A DNA stretch of 64,000 bases from assembly GCA_039000515.1 (NCBI GenBank), contig JBCFYV010000260.1, positions 34,946 to 98,945 of the forward strand, written 5' to 3'. This DNA is from Timema cristinae. Its lineage: Eukaryota; Arthropoda; Insecta; Phasmatodea; Timematidae. This document shows positions 50,065 to 60,014 of the stretch, one piece after another. The notes under the pieces are model-generated. The model saw only the letters and a program-made list of their open reading frames with translations. It searched no databases and was not told the DNA's origin. Numbering within the stretch: position 1 is the first letter of the stretch; each line of letters opens with the position of its first letter. The translations under genes and the position numbers were made by a program.

Positions 50065-50150
50065 TAAGGGGTAACTAACTAATCGTGCCGTTGGTAAGGC
50101 GCGCCGTAATTTGATGGTCTCTGGTTCGAATCCAATCTAGACACGCAGAT
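50065..50150 (+). mobile_element. tRNA-like SINE head
   Basis: cgtgccgttggtaaggcgcg (A-box region) is followed by ctctggttcgaatccaatc, a perfect B box GGTTCGAATCC near 50,126-50,136. The downstream body is not similar to the other SINEs in the window. No CCA or paired acceptor is seen, so it is not a tRNA gene. Confidence 0.6.
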
Positions 50151-50869
50151 CATATCAGCACACGACTTACAAACTAACTTAGCTATAGAACAGTAAATTC
50201 ACCGTGCAAACGGGCGTCGCTAAAATCTACCCTCCCTCAGTGCATCTGAAGGTACTCTCGCAAATGTTGAGTGCATTGATGTGTGGGCTTAAACTTTTGG
50301 GCGGAGGAGTCTCCCTCCACATACCAACAAGTTGGATGTGAGAGAGAGAGCTGTTGGGCCGTCCACTTTCATGGGATGTAAAAGCGTGACTACCGTTTAA
50401 CGGGAATTTTCAGAGCTGCCTTACAGGTGTCTATTTTGAGAAACACAATGACTCCTCAAGGTGAATGGAGGTTATTGCTTGGTACGTCGCCCCCCAGAAG
50501 GTAATGACCGGGGGAGGGGGAAAACCATGATGAACAACCCCGGCTCTGGGGGGGAGGGGTGGGGAGGGAAAAGTGAAAGGCTGAGTTGGTCATCAGAAGG
50601 CAGCGAGCCCCTGCCGGAGAAGCTTGTGTCATTTACTATCGGGCATCCGGAGGAGAAAGACGTGGAGCGCGAGCCCCGGGTGGCTCTATGCTTCAGCAAA
50701 TAAACTACAGCGCCCTAATTGATGAATAAAAAAACCTCTATCCTACCAATAATAAAAAACTACAACACCTCTATCCTAACAATTAACGATAATTAATCAA
50801 AAATAACCAACATGTCCAGGGTTTGTAGGGGAGGGGAAAAGGGGCGGGAGGGGTGGGAGCGGTAAAAAA

Positions 50870-51040
50870 CAAACCCCAAATATAGACCGTTTTCGATATA
50901 AACGCTCTGACATATAGGCAGTTTTATGTATAAATGACTGTTCCGAAACGACCCCACAAATATAGAACGTTTTCGATATAAACGCTCTGACATATAGGCA
51001 GTTTTATGTATAAATGACTGTTCCGAAACGACCCCCCCAC
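50870..51040. repeat. 80-bp tandem pair with internal sub-repeats
   Basis: aaatatagaccgttttcgat at 50,878 recurs as aaatatagaacgttttcgat at 50,958, followed in both by gctctgacatataggcag and aatgactgttccgaaacgac. Within each unit, tatagaccgttttcgatata and tataggcagttttatgtata are related, so the 80-bp unit is itself a doubled ~35-bp motif. The pair is bounded by G/C-runs. The mirror copy in arm A is near 35,250-35,420. Confidence 0.8.
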
Positions 51041-51859
51041 TACTCATGCGGATACCAAAGCAGGTTGTTTGGTTGTTTTGGCAAGATTGTTATAGAATGT
51101 TTGATCGTAATCATATTCATGTTTTTCTATACTCAATAAATATTATTTATTTGATAATATTTAATGTTATCGTATATATTATTTCTGTTGTCAACATTCC
51201 TTTTTCTCAACTAACACACAGCCTACAGCAATGAATAAGGTCTCAGTGGTTAGGATTTTTTTTTTCCGACTTCCGTCATAGCATACTCAGTTTACGTTAA
51301 AACACATGTTTTTTTAAATGTAAGTTAAAATAAAGTTGCTTTTGCAATGACTATCAATATGTCTAAGGGATAGACGCTTCCAAGAGCTGGATTGTACTTG
51401 TCAAATGCTGTATTTACTCATGGACAACTATATGTAGCTTTTTCAAGAGTCCTATATCTAACAATATTTTCGTATCAATTACAGAAAATTAAGTAGATGC
51501 CTCTAGCAGATGTTTTAAGTGATCTTACACTGGCCAATTTTTTAAAATTAAAGGCTTTCAAAATCCATTAGTAGTATTTATAGCAAGAAAATTCTTCAAA
51601 ATTACAACCATTTTAAACTTATCTTGAGTGGCCCTTGCCTAGATTTATTTATTTAGATGACCCTAGAAGCTATTAAGAGCGCTTCTAAACTGATTTTTTT
51701 CTTACAGTTTCATTATTCTAGAAGTTATAGGGTGTGGTCTTCTCCAGTTAATTTTTGAAAATTTAATGCACATAGAAATCATTTGGAGTTCTATTTAAGG
51801 CAATTTAATATTCAATACTGTCGAATTGTTTGAAATGTATCTAGGAGAGAAACTTCTTT

Positions 51860-51922
51860 CCATGGGGGGCTAATTCGTCCCATGGGCAGTGCCCCCCTTA
51901 CCCGTCGGTTCCACCGCCACTG
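51860..51922 (-). mobile_element. hAT-like terminus, unpaired
   Basis: On the minus strand the sequence starting at 51,922 is cagtggcggtggaaccgacg, then a G/C-rich stretch aaggggggcactgcccatgg. CAGTGGCGG starts followed by GC-rich tracts are usual for hAT elements. The element would extend leftward, but no matching left end with an 8-bp duplication was found. Confidence 0.45.
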
Positions 51923-52129
51923 ACCCAAAGTTTTTTATAAGAATATATTTAAATATAGCTTTTCTTTATGGAAGCTATTCAGAGTAGTCCATTCCTGGAT
52001 TTTTTTATTCCATATCTTTATATTTTATTAAGAGTGATTAAATCATAAGACTCTGGAAGTTATTTAGAGCTATTTATAAATTGTAATAAGAATTATATGC
52101 ATCCTTCCCACACGAAGCAATGATTTCTT

Positions 52130-52220
52130 ACAGTTGTGTGTATGTGTGTGTGTGTGTGTTGTGTGTGTGTGTGTGTGGGTGCGTGCGTGCGTGCCTGCCT
52201 GCCTGCCTGCCTCATTGAAC
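52130..52220. repeat. Compound microsatellite (TG)n-(TGCG)n-(TGCC)n
   Basis: About 40 bp of TG, broken once, grade into gcgtgcgtgcgtgcc and then (CTGC)n to about 52,213. A simple slippage repeat. Confidence 0.9.
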
Positions 52221-52289
52221 ACAATATTTGAAGGAACAAAAGGGGGGCCTACCTGTGCCCTTCTGTGGACACGTCTATGGGAAAAAAAC

Positions 52290-52575
52290 TGGAAGTTTTA
52301 AAATGTCTCGGTAATTGTAAAATTGCGACTAAACTAGCTAAGAAGTTTGTAGTTGGAAAAGCCACAGTGACAGAAATGAAATTAATTCTAAAATGTAATT
52401 TTTTGGTTCCTCAACATTAATTTAATCTCTGAATAGTCGTCGAACATTGAAATAGTAATTGTTTGCCAAGTTTATTGGGGCACTTTTTTGTGGCTAACTC
52501 AAGAAAGGGGTAAAGGAATGCCAATAAATGGCCCCCTGATTTGATTATCCGGAATCTCGGACTACCAGAGTTTTA
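52290..52575 (+). mobile_element. Tigger/pogo-type DNA transposon remnant
   Basis: From 52,295 the + strand reads LKCLGNCKIATKLAKKF then VVGKATVTEMK without a stop. This matches the CENP-B/psq-like HTH that opens Tigger and pogo transposases (pattern: A-T-K-L-A-K-x-x-x-V-G-K-x-T-V). About 150 bp on, ttatccggaatctcggacta resembles the inner end of Tigger terminal repeats. The catalytic DDE part is absent, so this is an internally deleted remnant. Confidence 0.7.
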
Positions 52576-53589
52576 TTCTAATTGGTTGGAGTCAATTAAA
52601 GTGTATTTAAGTTTGGTCTAGGATGTTTATATTAGTTTGCATAGTTTTAGATAAGTTCACTTACACAAAATAAATTTATTGAAATAATTTTTTTCTAGAA
52701 ATAAAATATAAATAAATAAAAGTTAAAACTCCTAATTGTTTTGAAAATTATTACAAACGTATGTTTATTTCATTTTAATATTTAGTGAAGAGCCAAATGT
52801 TTTGTTTAATGTTTTTGATTTACGTATTGTTTAATATTACAAACAAAATGGCAATTTTCCATTTCCTATGAAAGTGACTTTAAGGTTACTTTACATAAGG
52901 GTTAATTTCCTATTTTGATCATTTCTCCGCTACTATTTGAGATACGAAAATACTTATAACTGTATTTTTTTTGTACTGTTAAAAATAACAAATATTTTAT
53001 TCGAAACATATTTCAAAAAACCAATAGTTTCTGAGATATAAGCAAATATAAAAACATAAATTTGGAGATCTTTTAAATATGAAATTTATTGTTATGCTCT
53101 TTGGTGGACAAAGATGTTCCCCTTTTATTACATTTCTGCAAGTGTTCCGAAAAACCTAATGCCATGGAGTAAGGAATTAAATAGCTAGCAGTGTATATTA
53201 TTTCCTTTATGACCTTTGGTGGAGTGTTTCTGTAAAAATATGGGGAATCTATTATTTCGTTTCACAACTATTACAAGTTTTTAGTAAATCAGTCCATTTT
53301 AATGTGAGATATGGAGAAAGACTGTGCGGTGCACCGTCGTCCGTACCATTTATTTTTAATAAGTAGAGCAACAATGTTGATTGCACATCGGTGTGTATTT
53401 TTAAGGTTTATTTATTCTTCCAACTTCCAACATATTACCTAATTTTTAACAACTGAGATTATCTTTGAGAATATAATTAACGAGCTGGCTTGTGTACTGA
53501 GTGACTCAAACGCTCAGCCAATCAGATGCCTTTATTCATCTGTTGCTACTTTTCGTATTTTATACATTGGGTGAATCTACTAAAACACT

Positions 53590-53880
53590 ATTTCAATCGC
53601 TGAAAATTTTATAAAGTCACCGGTGATTTTATAAAATTACCATCAGTCACTGGTGAATGTTAATAAGCTAAGTAAAGGTTTGATTAGTTTCGAGTTATGT
53701 TTTATAATATATTCAGCATAACTTATATATTTTATAAAATCAATGGTAGATGTAGAAAATACCGTTGATGATTCATACTTTCACCAAAGTGAATAGGTAT
53801 ATTAAAAAAATTACTGGTAAATTACTTTTACTTTTGGTGATTCTATACATTCACCAGTAATTTTATAAAATAATGAATTG
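53590..53880. repeat. Scattered palindromic tcaccRgtga / ttttataaaat motifs
   Basis: tcaccggtgattttataaa (53,617), cagtcactggtgaatg (53,645), tttcaccaaagtgaat (53,778), attactggtaaatt (53,811), tttggtgattc (53,834) and cattcaccagtaattttata (53,849) are variants of one 10-bp palindrome beside ttttataaaat words. They occur in both orientations over ~290 bp. This may be a decayed minisatellite or foldback element. Confidence 0.5.
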
Positions 53881-54343
53881 AACACATTCGCATTAATATA
53901 TTCAACATATTTCTCTTCATACTATAGTTATTATATGAAATTTAAAAACATAGTTGGATAAAAGTTTTTCGAAATGTCAATATACGACCCAAAACAATCA
54001 TTTACCCGCATTTGACCACTTAGAAATGTTGTGTTTTTTTTATTATTTTATTAATTAGTTAAAAAAATTGTTTTATATAATTGTATGGGAAGCAAATAGC
54101 AATTTATTTGACACACCCTTATATAGAACTCTATAAAACGATCACAATCACAATAGAATACAAGACATTTTAGTTTAGGTAACTTTTCAACAAACACAGT
54201 CGACAATTTTAATTTAATAACTATTCATAATTTTAGAGATTTAATATTTTGTTTTTAGCACATAATCACGAAACGATTAAAAAACAAGTCAAAATTGAGG
54301 TAAGAGGAGTTTAGCTCTATATTTGCGTTTGGAAGCCTAATAA

Positions 54344-55474
54344 CTAAAGCTTTCGCCTCACTTTAGGTTTTGAATTGGAATTCTCAAGGGCCATTGCCTT
54401 ACATTTGTCAGCCTTTTGTTTATCTTCAATAGCCTTTGTTATGTAAGGTGGATTTCTAATCGGCATGGATCGTCTGCGTCTTGGATCTACAAGCTCTGTC
54501 AGGAGACAATCTAGATAGAACTGGCTCAGTTTTTTCTCCATGTGGCTAGCCCAAAATGCATCGTCTCTGAAAATCTTCTCGACCTTTATACCCACATTTG
54601 TCCATAAAACAAAGAGAAAGTAACTTCTCCTGGTCACGTGAAGTTGGCCATTCACTTGATAGTAGTGTGTTTTTTGTTAATGCACGTAATTTCTATTTTT
54701 TATCCTTGCTTATGTCCCAAAAAGTAAACTTTCTTTTTAAAACAGCTTCTTCTGGTGTCATGTTCCTTGCTGAGGGTGGACACTTCACTTCAATAATGGT
54801 GTCAGATCCTATTAGACCATCGGGAGTTGCTCCCAAGTAAGATAATTCCGGATCAACAAAGAGCCCACAAGGCTCAACTTTAACATTCATATTATTTTCA
54901 AGAGCCAATATACCATTCTTCTCATTATCTCTACCGTACAGCATTGCATCTGTGTCAAAATCATCATAGAGCATACCTTGAACAGCCTTTTCACAAGATG
55001 TGTGAGGAAGTAGTCGACAAACGGGTCCAAAATTAGAGGCAGTGAGAACCTTTCGCCGTACTTCTTTCCATCGACCACTATTTCTTTGGAGATGTGTCCC
55101 TCTTTCAAGCTCCTCACGTTGCTCTGATGTGCTTGGTAAAGTAGCAATAAATCTAATTTTTTCTTTATCAAATTCTTCCGTAACCATATCAGGCTTCTGA
55201 GCACAAGGCCCATAGTCTTTGTCATTATTAGTCAACCTAGGTCTAAATGGGTTCTTTTTCTTCACTTTTGCAGACAGACTTCTTGTTCTTTCAATTTGAC
55301 GAGGTCTTCACATCTCCATCTTCTTAGTAACTTCCCGGGACTAGATTGGTACATTACTTTGTGTATTTTATATAGAGGAGTTTTAGTATTGTAAGAAACT
55401 ACAGCAGCATGACTTCTAGAAGAGTAGGACCTCTTAAGGCAAAAATTAGCCCTTTTCCCACCGATAAGGTAAGA
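54344..55474 (-). pseudogene. YqaJ/lambda-exonuclease-like nuclease, transposon-associated, broken
   Basis: Family enzymes are PD-(D/E)XK nucleases of the alkaline-exonuclease type, and domesticated or element-borne copies are common in invertebrate genomes. The longest open piece (55,265-54,693) has 190 codons. VLTASNFG lies at residues 73-80, YGRDNE at 110-115, then CGLFVDPE, GATPDG (D149) and IIEVKCP (E159, K161), so the catalytic D-ExK set is present. After KFTFWDISKDKK comes a TAG (54,695-54,693). A one-base shift then leads to HYYQVNGQLHVTRR, the expected family continuation, ending near 54,344 after a Lys/Arg-rich tail. Upstream in another frame (55,474-55,265) is GGKRANF and YQSSPGK text fitting the N-terminal side. 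At least one stop and two frame changes are present in clean sequence, so it is probably dead. Its upstream end abuts the hAT terminus at 55,475. Confidence 0.85.
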
Positions 55475-56753
55475 CAGTGGTGCACAACCTATGGCCCGCC
55501 ATGCCATTTATTGCGGCCAACCGACTAAATGAAATTTGAAAATAAATTCTTAGCATATTCTCATATTACTTAGACTAGGTTGTCAGCGAAATATGATTAA
55601 ATGCTTTCGTCCCTTAATAAAACTTTTAAAGTTTATACTTAGTAAGTCTACCGATACTTTAACAGCAGCTATGACATCGAGTCCATTTATTTATGAGGGC
55701 TTTGTGAATAATTGTTTGGTAGCCGTATCTTAAAAACCTTGTGTTAATTGCGTGAAGAAGTTTGAGGGAATATGTCTTAATCGAATATCTATGTAACTCA
55801 GTGTCACAGATATTGCACATATTATTGCAACGAAATTTTTGAAAATTTCAAAAAATTGGCATCTCTTTTCACTAGCCATATATGAGTTCTTTGACATAAC
55901 ATGAACCGTACAAATGAGCATATTTGCTCCAGGTGTGACGTAAGAATTATAAATTTATCAAGAACTCGTATTTCTGTACTCCATGGATGAACAGACCAAG
56001 GATTCTGACCTGCTGCAAGGCATCAAAAAGCTATTTCTCTAAATTTGTCTACAATGATTGGAGCAAATAATGGAATAGTGTCTCTCCTCACAAAACATCT
56101 GTGATAACTTTGCCACGCCAACACACTTATTGCATATCACTGCATTATAGGCTTGCACCAGTAAAATTTGGTTGTAAAAGATCTGGTCTAAAGAAATCTG
56201 ATACGGACATTAGTGCAAACAGAGAACTTCATTAAATCAGAGGACTCAATCACCGACAATTCAAAGGCTTCCTCAATGGAAACCGAGGCCAAATATGGTG
56301 ACCGTGTTTACTGCAGCAGAGGCAAGGTTTTGAAAACTTTCAGAGGAAATCAAGAGAAAAATAATTACATCTCAGATTTAGCAAACAATGTATCAGTATT
56401 CCAGGCAAAACTAAGATTATTATAATTTGAAGTTAAAAATGTACTAATTTCTGCGCTGTAAAGAAATGCTTCCCTCACATGAAATTTATTCCAGCTAGAA
56501 GTATGCTGGGCACATCAGCCGAATCCAGGAAACTTTTGAGAGAAGATTTGTGATTTAAATTGTGACAAATTCCTATTCAAGATATTTCCCAAACTCTTAT
56601 TTTGATGTTAGGTTATGAAGGAGTTTGGGCAAGGGAAATGGTAGAGTCATTCTTTACAAAATTAAAGTAAGATATTTTTTTCAATATTTTTGAATTTTTT
56701 CTTTCCAGGGGTGGGGGGATCAACCCTATCGCCCCCTCCGGAATCCACCACTG
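55475..56753 (+). mobile_element. hAT element relic next to the nuclease gene
   Basis: The left end cagtggtgcacaacctatgg then cccgccatgc is a typical hAT terminus. The right end reads in reverse cagtggtggattccggaggg. The two ends share CAGTGGTG and then diverge. Between them lies a broken plus-strand transposase. Flanking 8-mers (aggtaaga, tttaagat) share only a taaga core, so a target duplication is not demonstrated, and the ends could belong to two different hAT copies. Confidence 0.6.
55690..56660 (+). pseudogene. hAT transposase relic, SCAND3/ZBED5/GTF2IRD2 type
   Basis: Plus-strand frames, with shifts, read in family order: SVTDIAHIIATKFLKISK, then WHLFSLAIYEFFDITC (the family has LAIDESTDIT; here the catalytic Asp has become Tyr), MSIFAPGVT, SMDEQTKDSDLLQGIK, MIGANNGIVSLLTKHL, YHCII, then METEAKYGD followed by SRGKVLKTF, and finally ISDLANNVSVFQAKLRLL. 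The part between KVLKTF and SDLANN is shorter than in the family, an internal deletion. N-terminal zinc fingers are missing. Dead by many stops and by loss of the catalytic Asp. Confidence 0.85.
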
Positions 56754-57258
56754 TTTAAGATATGTTGATGATCGTGATGGTGCTATTTTTAAGCACTACA
56801 TATTATGTACGTATATAGTTATTATATTTGGGCCACCTTGCCCCGGAATAATACTAACCTCGTCGTTAAAAGAAAGAGCCTATACTGTACATCACTTTTG
56901 TGCAAAGGAAGACTTATTTTTTTATTACAAGGTTTTATTGCAATCTATTCGATATACAAATAAACTTATTTTCCTTTTGTAAAAAGATTGATCTGATTAC
57001 AAACTTTTTTTAAAAAAAATAGTCATTGAGCTTATTTAAAGCTTGCTCATCCTTAGTTTGATTTATTATTTGCAATGGTAGATTCTGGTAAGAAGGGTTT
57101 TATATAAAATACACCAATTTTTTGTTGGTCAACATTGATAACATTTTAATTTATTACCAGTGTTAGTTTATAAGCAGGCCTATAATATGAATAGTCTGAT
57201 AAACATAAAAACCAGTCTAAATGAACTATATTAAAATGTGTCTTTTGGATCCACCTAC

Positions 57259-57459
57259 CTTTGTGGTTCTCTAAATGCACTACCATTATCCATATCAAAG
57301 TAATGTTCTGATGGAACGGCATAACTAACATCATTCACAACTACAGTCTCAATAGATGTGATGTGTGGACTCTCAGTTAGATCACCGTTATCTGCCTCCA
57401 GCAACTTTTGTTTTTTTCTATTACAATTAAAATCAGTTTGCAATTGTCTCCAAAATGCT
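57259..57459 (-). CDS. Candidate internal exon of an unidentified gene
   Basis: A 201-nt open segment on the minus strand is bounded by a T-rich acceptor (ccattaaag|agc, AG at 57,461-57,460) and a GTAGGT donor (57,258-57,253). It encodes about 67 residues, including AFWRQLQTDF, NRKKQKLLEADNGDL and SYAVPSEHYFDMDNG. It keeps its frame throughout and looks like ordinary protein, but no domain was recognised. It lies on the same strand as, and upstream of, the YqaJ-like gene, with the hAT relic between, so it may be the 5' part of that gene. That link is inference. Confidence 0.45.
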
Positions 57460-57514
57460 CTTTAATGGTATGAAAAATTAAAATTGAAAAATACGGTAAA
57501 AAGTATTTTCTTTA

Positions 57515-57755
57515 ACACCGCGTCTTACTACCCGTTCGGGTGTTATGCTTATGTACTAATTAAGCTAAGGGTTTTGGGATTAGAAAGGTTATATCAATAT
57601 TAAGTATGCCCTCATTTACGTGGAGGGAGAGTAGTAAACCATTTTGGAAAACCACCCTCAGTACACCCGGCCTAGATTCGAACCCTTAAACTCCCCGTCA
57701 TCGACAATCTATAGTCTATTGCGAGAGTAGCGCATTAGATCACGCGGCCACCAAA
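57515..57755 (-). mobile_element. tRNA-SINE, ~240 bp
   Basis: Read on the minus strand: head tggccgcgtgatctaatgcg (A box) and agggttcgaatctaggccg (B box) near 57,755-57,665; a body with ctctccctccacgtaaatg; then a tail acccgaacgggtagtaagac and gcggtgtt at 57,540-57,515. The tail block is shared with the SINEs at 59,693-60,001 and 19,285-19,575 and with the end of the satellite at 63.5 kb, so unrelated heads share a 3' end. Confidence 0.85.
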
Positions 57756-57854
57756 GTGGGTGTATAAAAATAAAAAAGTCTCTTAGTGATTTTTGTAGGC
57801 ACTACAGTTAATTTCCTAACGTCCAATAATTTTGTAATTAATAAAAATTACCTT

Positions 57855-58100
57855 ATTTTTTTCTCGGGGTCTTAATACCTATCCGGGAAACATGCATTTT
57901 AATAAAGCTAATAGAGTTGGAATGGGTAAAGTAAAACTTAGTTAAAATGTACCCAAATTTTCAAGGAAGAAGTGTATGGAAAACATTTAAGATAACATTT
58001 AAAAAAATACCATAGCTACACCCGGCCGGGATTTGAACCCCGATGACTATGTCAACGGGAAACCACGTTAAACGAACTTAGCGTGTACGTCATTACAGTT
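57855..58100 (-). mobile_element. Diverged tRNA-SINE, ~245 bp
   Basis: Minus strand: cgctaagttcgtttaacgtgg (A-box region, shown here as 20 bases of context around taagttcgtttaac), then cggggttcaaatcccggcc (B box) near 58,040-58,022, a body, and a tail aggtattaagaccccgagaa. The tail resembles the gggtagtaagacgcggtg tail of the neighbouring SINE. Same orientation as that copy, 100 bp away. Confidence 0.7.
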
Positions 58101-58104
58101 TAGC

Positions 58105-59680
58105 TTTTTTTCACAAGTTTGTACTATACAGTTAGGATTCACGACAGCCTATAGTAGTCTTGGAAGAAAGATATGTTTAGAACAAATAAAGAAAGATACA
58201 GTATTTATATCTTTATTTATATAGGATTTTTTAAATTGTCATTGATAGATAGTTTTTAAACCTGTCAAAGAATGGTTCTTTATGAATGTTTTTCAACACA
58301 TTTATTGTTTTCACTTAGGTGTTCCCATAAACACTACAGGCAAACGCTGGCATATTTGTTTCGATATCACCTTTAATAAATCTCAAATCCTAAATTTAGT
58401 TTAGTGGAATACTTCAATCGGGCATCGTTTCAAAAATCCCAATTTATTAGGAAGGTATTTGATATTTTTTCTAGCTGTAAATTATCATTTTATAGATTAA
58501 TATATAAAATTCAGATTTACATATTTTACTTGAAAAATAGATAATTAAATTGGAATAACATGTTCTAAATTAATAAATTTGTAGACTACCTTTGTTTCCA
58601 ATATTATTTTAATTCTAGTCCTCGACTTTTCTTACGTGGGGCGCATAAATGTAGATGTGATTTATATATAGCCTCTTCTTCTGTCAAATCCCAAAGTATT
58701 CATTGTGACTTCTCAAGACTAACGTCAATACTACTGTAGCATAAATGTGCTAATGAGTTATTTCTGACTTCTCTTATCTGCCTTTAGCCCAAAGCACCAG
58801 GCGTGGGTCAGGCGGACACTATCCACATTCCTTTTGTGTTTACTTCCTTCAACCAACCTCCCCTGCCCCCCTCCCCAAAACCATTTCCTCGTCCCCCGTT
58901 CGGGTAGTTCAGAGTCTTTCCTCCAGATATCAGAACCACCGTTAAAAAATAATCGTTTTAAAATAATATTTATTCCGTTTTTTCTGTTGTGACTATGGAT
59001 TTTTTTTTATGGAAACGTCTTAGTTAGATAATTTTGTATATATATAGCTTTTAGATTTTTATTATTTATTTCTGAATCACGATTTATTTTAAACGAATCT
59101 ATTAAGGATTTATGAGCTTTTCAAACATATAATGAAATATATTAAAATATAGGTACGTCGCCATATTCTTAAGCTCTTCAAAAATGCAAAATAATATATT
59201 ATAGCATTTTTTATTGTTTCGTAAACATGATTTCCCTAAGAGTCTGCACGGTCCTCTTTGCCACATTTGGGAGCAATGGAGGTACAGGTCCAATATCCTC
59301 TTAACCATGAAACAAAATTTCTTATACTTTGTGAATAAAATATTTAAATAATATGTTATGACTGTATCATCGGTAAGCCTACTTTAGATTCTCTAAATGA
59401 GTCGGCTTACCGTTGCTTAGCGTTGCAGAAACCAGAGTTTGAACCTGCGTTATGCTTGGAGAAAAATGTATTATTTGACTGCTGCTAAGTGATATTACGT
59501 GTCAAACAGTTTTTTTAAGAACAGTTATACGTCTCGGACGGACTAATTTAATTAGAATAAAATAGAGCTATCCCGTTGACAAACTCCCAACTATGTTGAT
59601 ATTGTACCAACATCTTTAGACGATCAAATTGTAATTTCGTTTTAAAGACTTTTTTTAATGTTTTTTGGTACGTCTTTGCA
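58105..59680. other. Clean AT-rich DNA, no gene
   Basis: Includes a short C-rich patch (58,850-58,910) and gaaccacc/cccgttcgggta near 58,900. Inverted repetition of gtaagcc/ggcttac near 59,373-59,412 gives a small foldback. No protein motif was found. The right end of arm B falls near 59,460. Confidence 0.4.
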
Positions 59681-59692
59681 ATTTGATTAAAA

Positions 59693-59698
59693 TTCTTC

Positions 59699-59735
<37 letters not shown>

Positions 59736-60001
59736 GCACCGCGTCTTACTACCCGTTCGGGTTATACGCACTTACGCTAATGTGTAATGGTAGGGTGATT
59801 ATGAGATGAAATGGAGGACCTACAGCTTAACGTGGAATCCGAACCACGGTGGAGGCCTGGCATTCCCCAAATTCACAAGATGTCTTGTCAGAGGTGAAGG
59901 AAGGGTTTGATAATCAGGTAAATCTGTGCCGGGACCGAGGATTGAACCCCGGCTGCCAGCATAGAAGTCTGACACCTTACCCCTAGACCACCAGGTCACC
60001 G
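59693..60001 (-). mobile_element. Complete tRNA-SINE with 13-bp target-site duplication
   Basis: Minus strand: head gacctggtggtctaggggta (A box) and ccggggttcaatcctcgg (B box) near 59,997-59,935; a middle with cccttccttcacctctgac and cggattccacgttaagctg; a tail acccgaacgggtagtaagac; and an (AAT)n 3' end at 59,735-59,698. The 13-mer aatttgattaaaa occurs immediately outside both ends (59,680-59,692 and 60,002-60,014), a perfect duplication of the target. This shows insertion by target-primed reverse transcription with trans-supplied enzymes. The tail (AAT)n run of roughly 12 units and the intact duplication imply a fairly young insertion. Confidence 0.95.
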
Positions 60002-60014
60002 AATTTGATTAAAA

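Larger units (their letters stand above)
50490..59460. repeat. Inverted-repeat arm B (clean copy)
   Basis: Mirror partner of 23,190-35,890. The left limit is near 50,490, inside a G-rich patch (50,500-50,580), and the right limit is near 59,460, just before the SINE at 59,693. The arm contains an 80-bp tandem pair, a Tigger remnant, the YqaJ-like pseudogene, a hAT relic, a candidate exon and two SINEs, all with mirror partners in arm A. Terminal repeats that would make the whole unit one transposon were not found. Confidence 0.9.

Noticed and set aside
50461..50703. 80-codon GC-rich + frame near the arm end
   Set aside because: No domain, open on both strands, and its arm-A partner is unreadable. 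Not enough for a gene call.
50793..51047. 84-codon minus-strand frame with internal repeats
   Set aside because: The protein repetition merely mirrors the 80-bp tandem DNA repeat.
51243..51922. 680-bp hAT MITE between cagtggtt at 51,243 and the terminus at 51,922
   Set aside because: The ends share only CAGTGG, and the flanking 8-mers do not match.
55730..55921. Minus-strand 63-codon frame
   Set aside because: It is the shadow of the hAT transposase relic, whose plus-strand reading matches the family.
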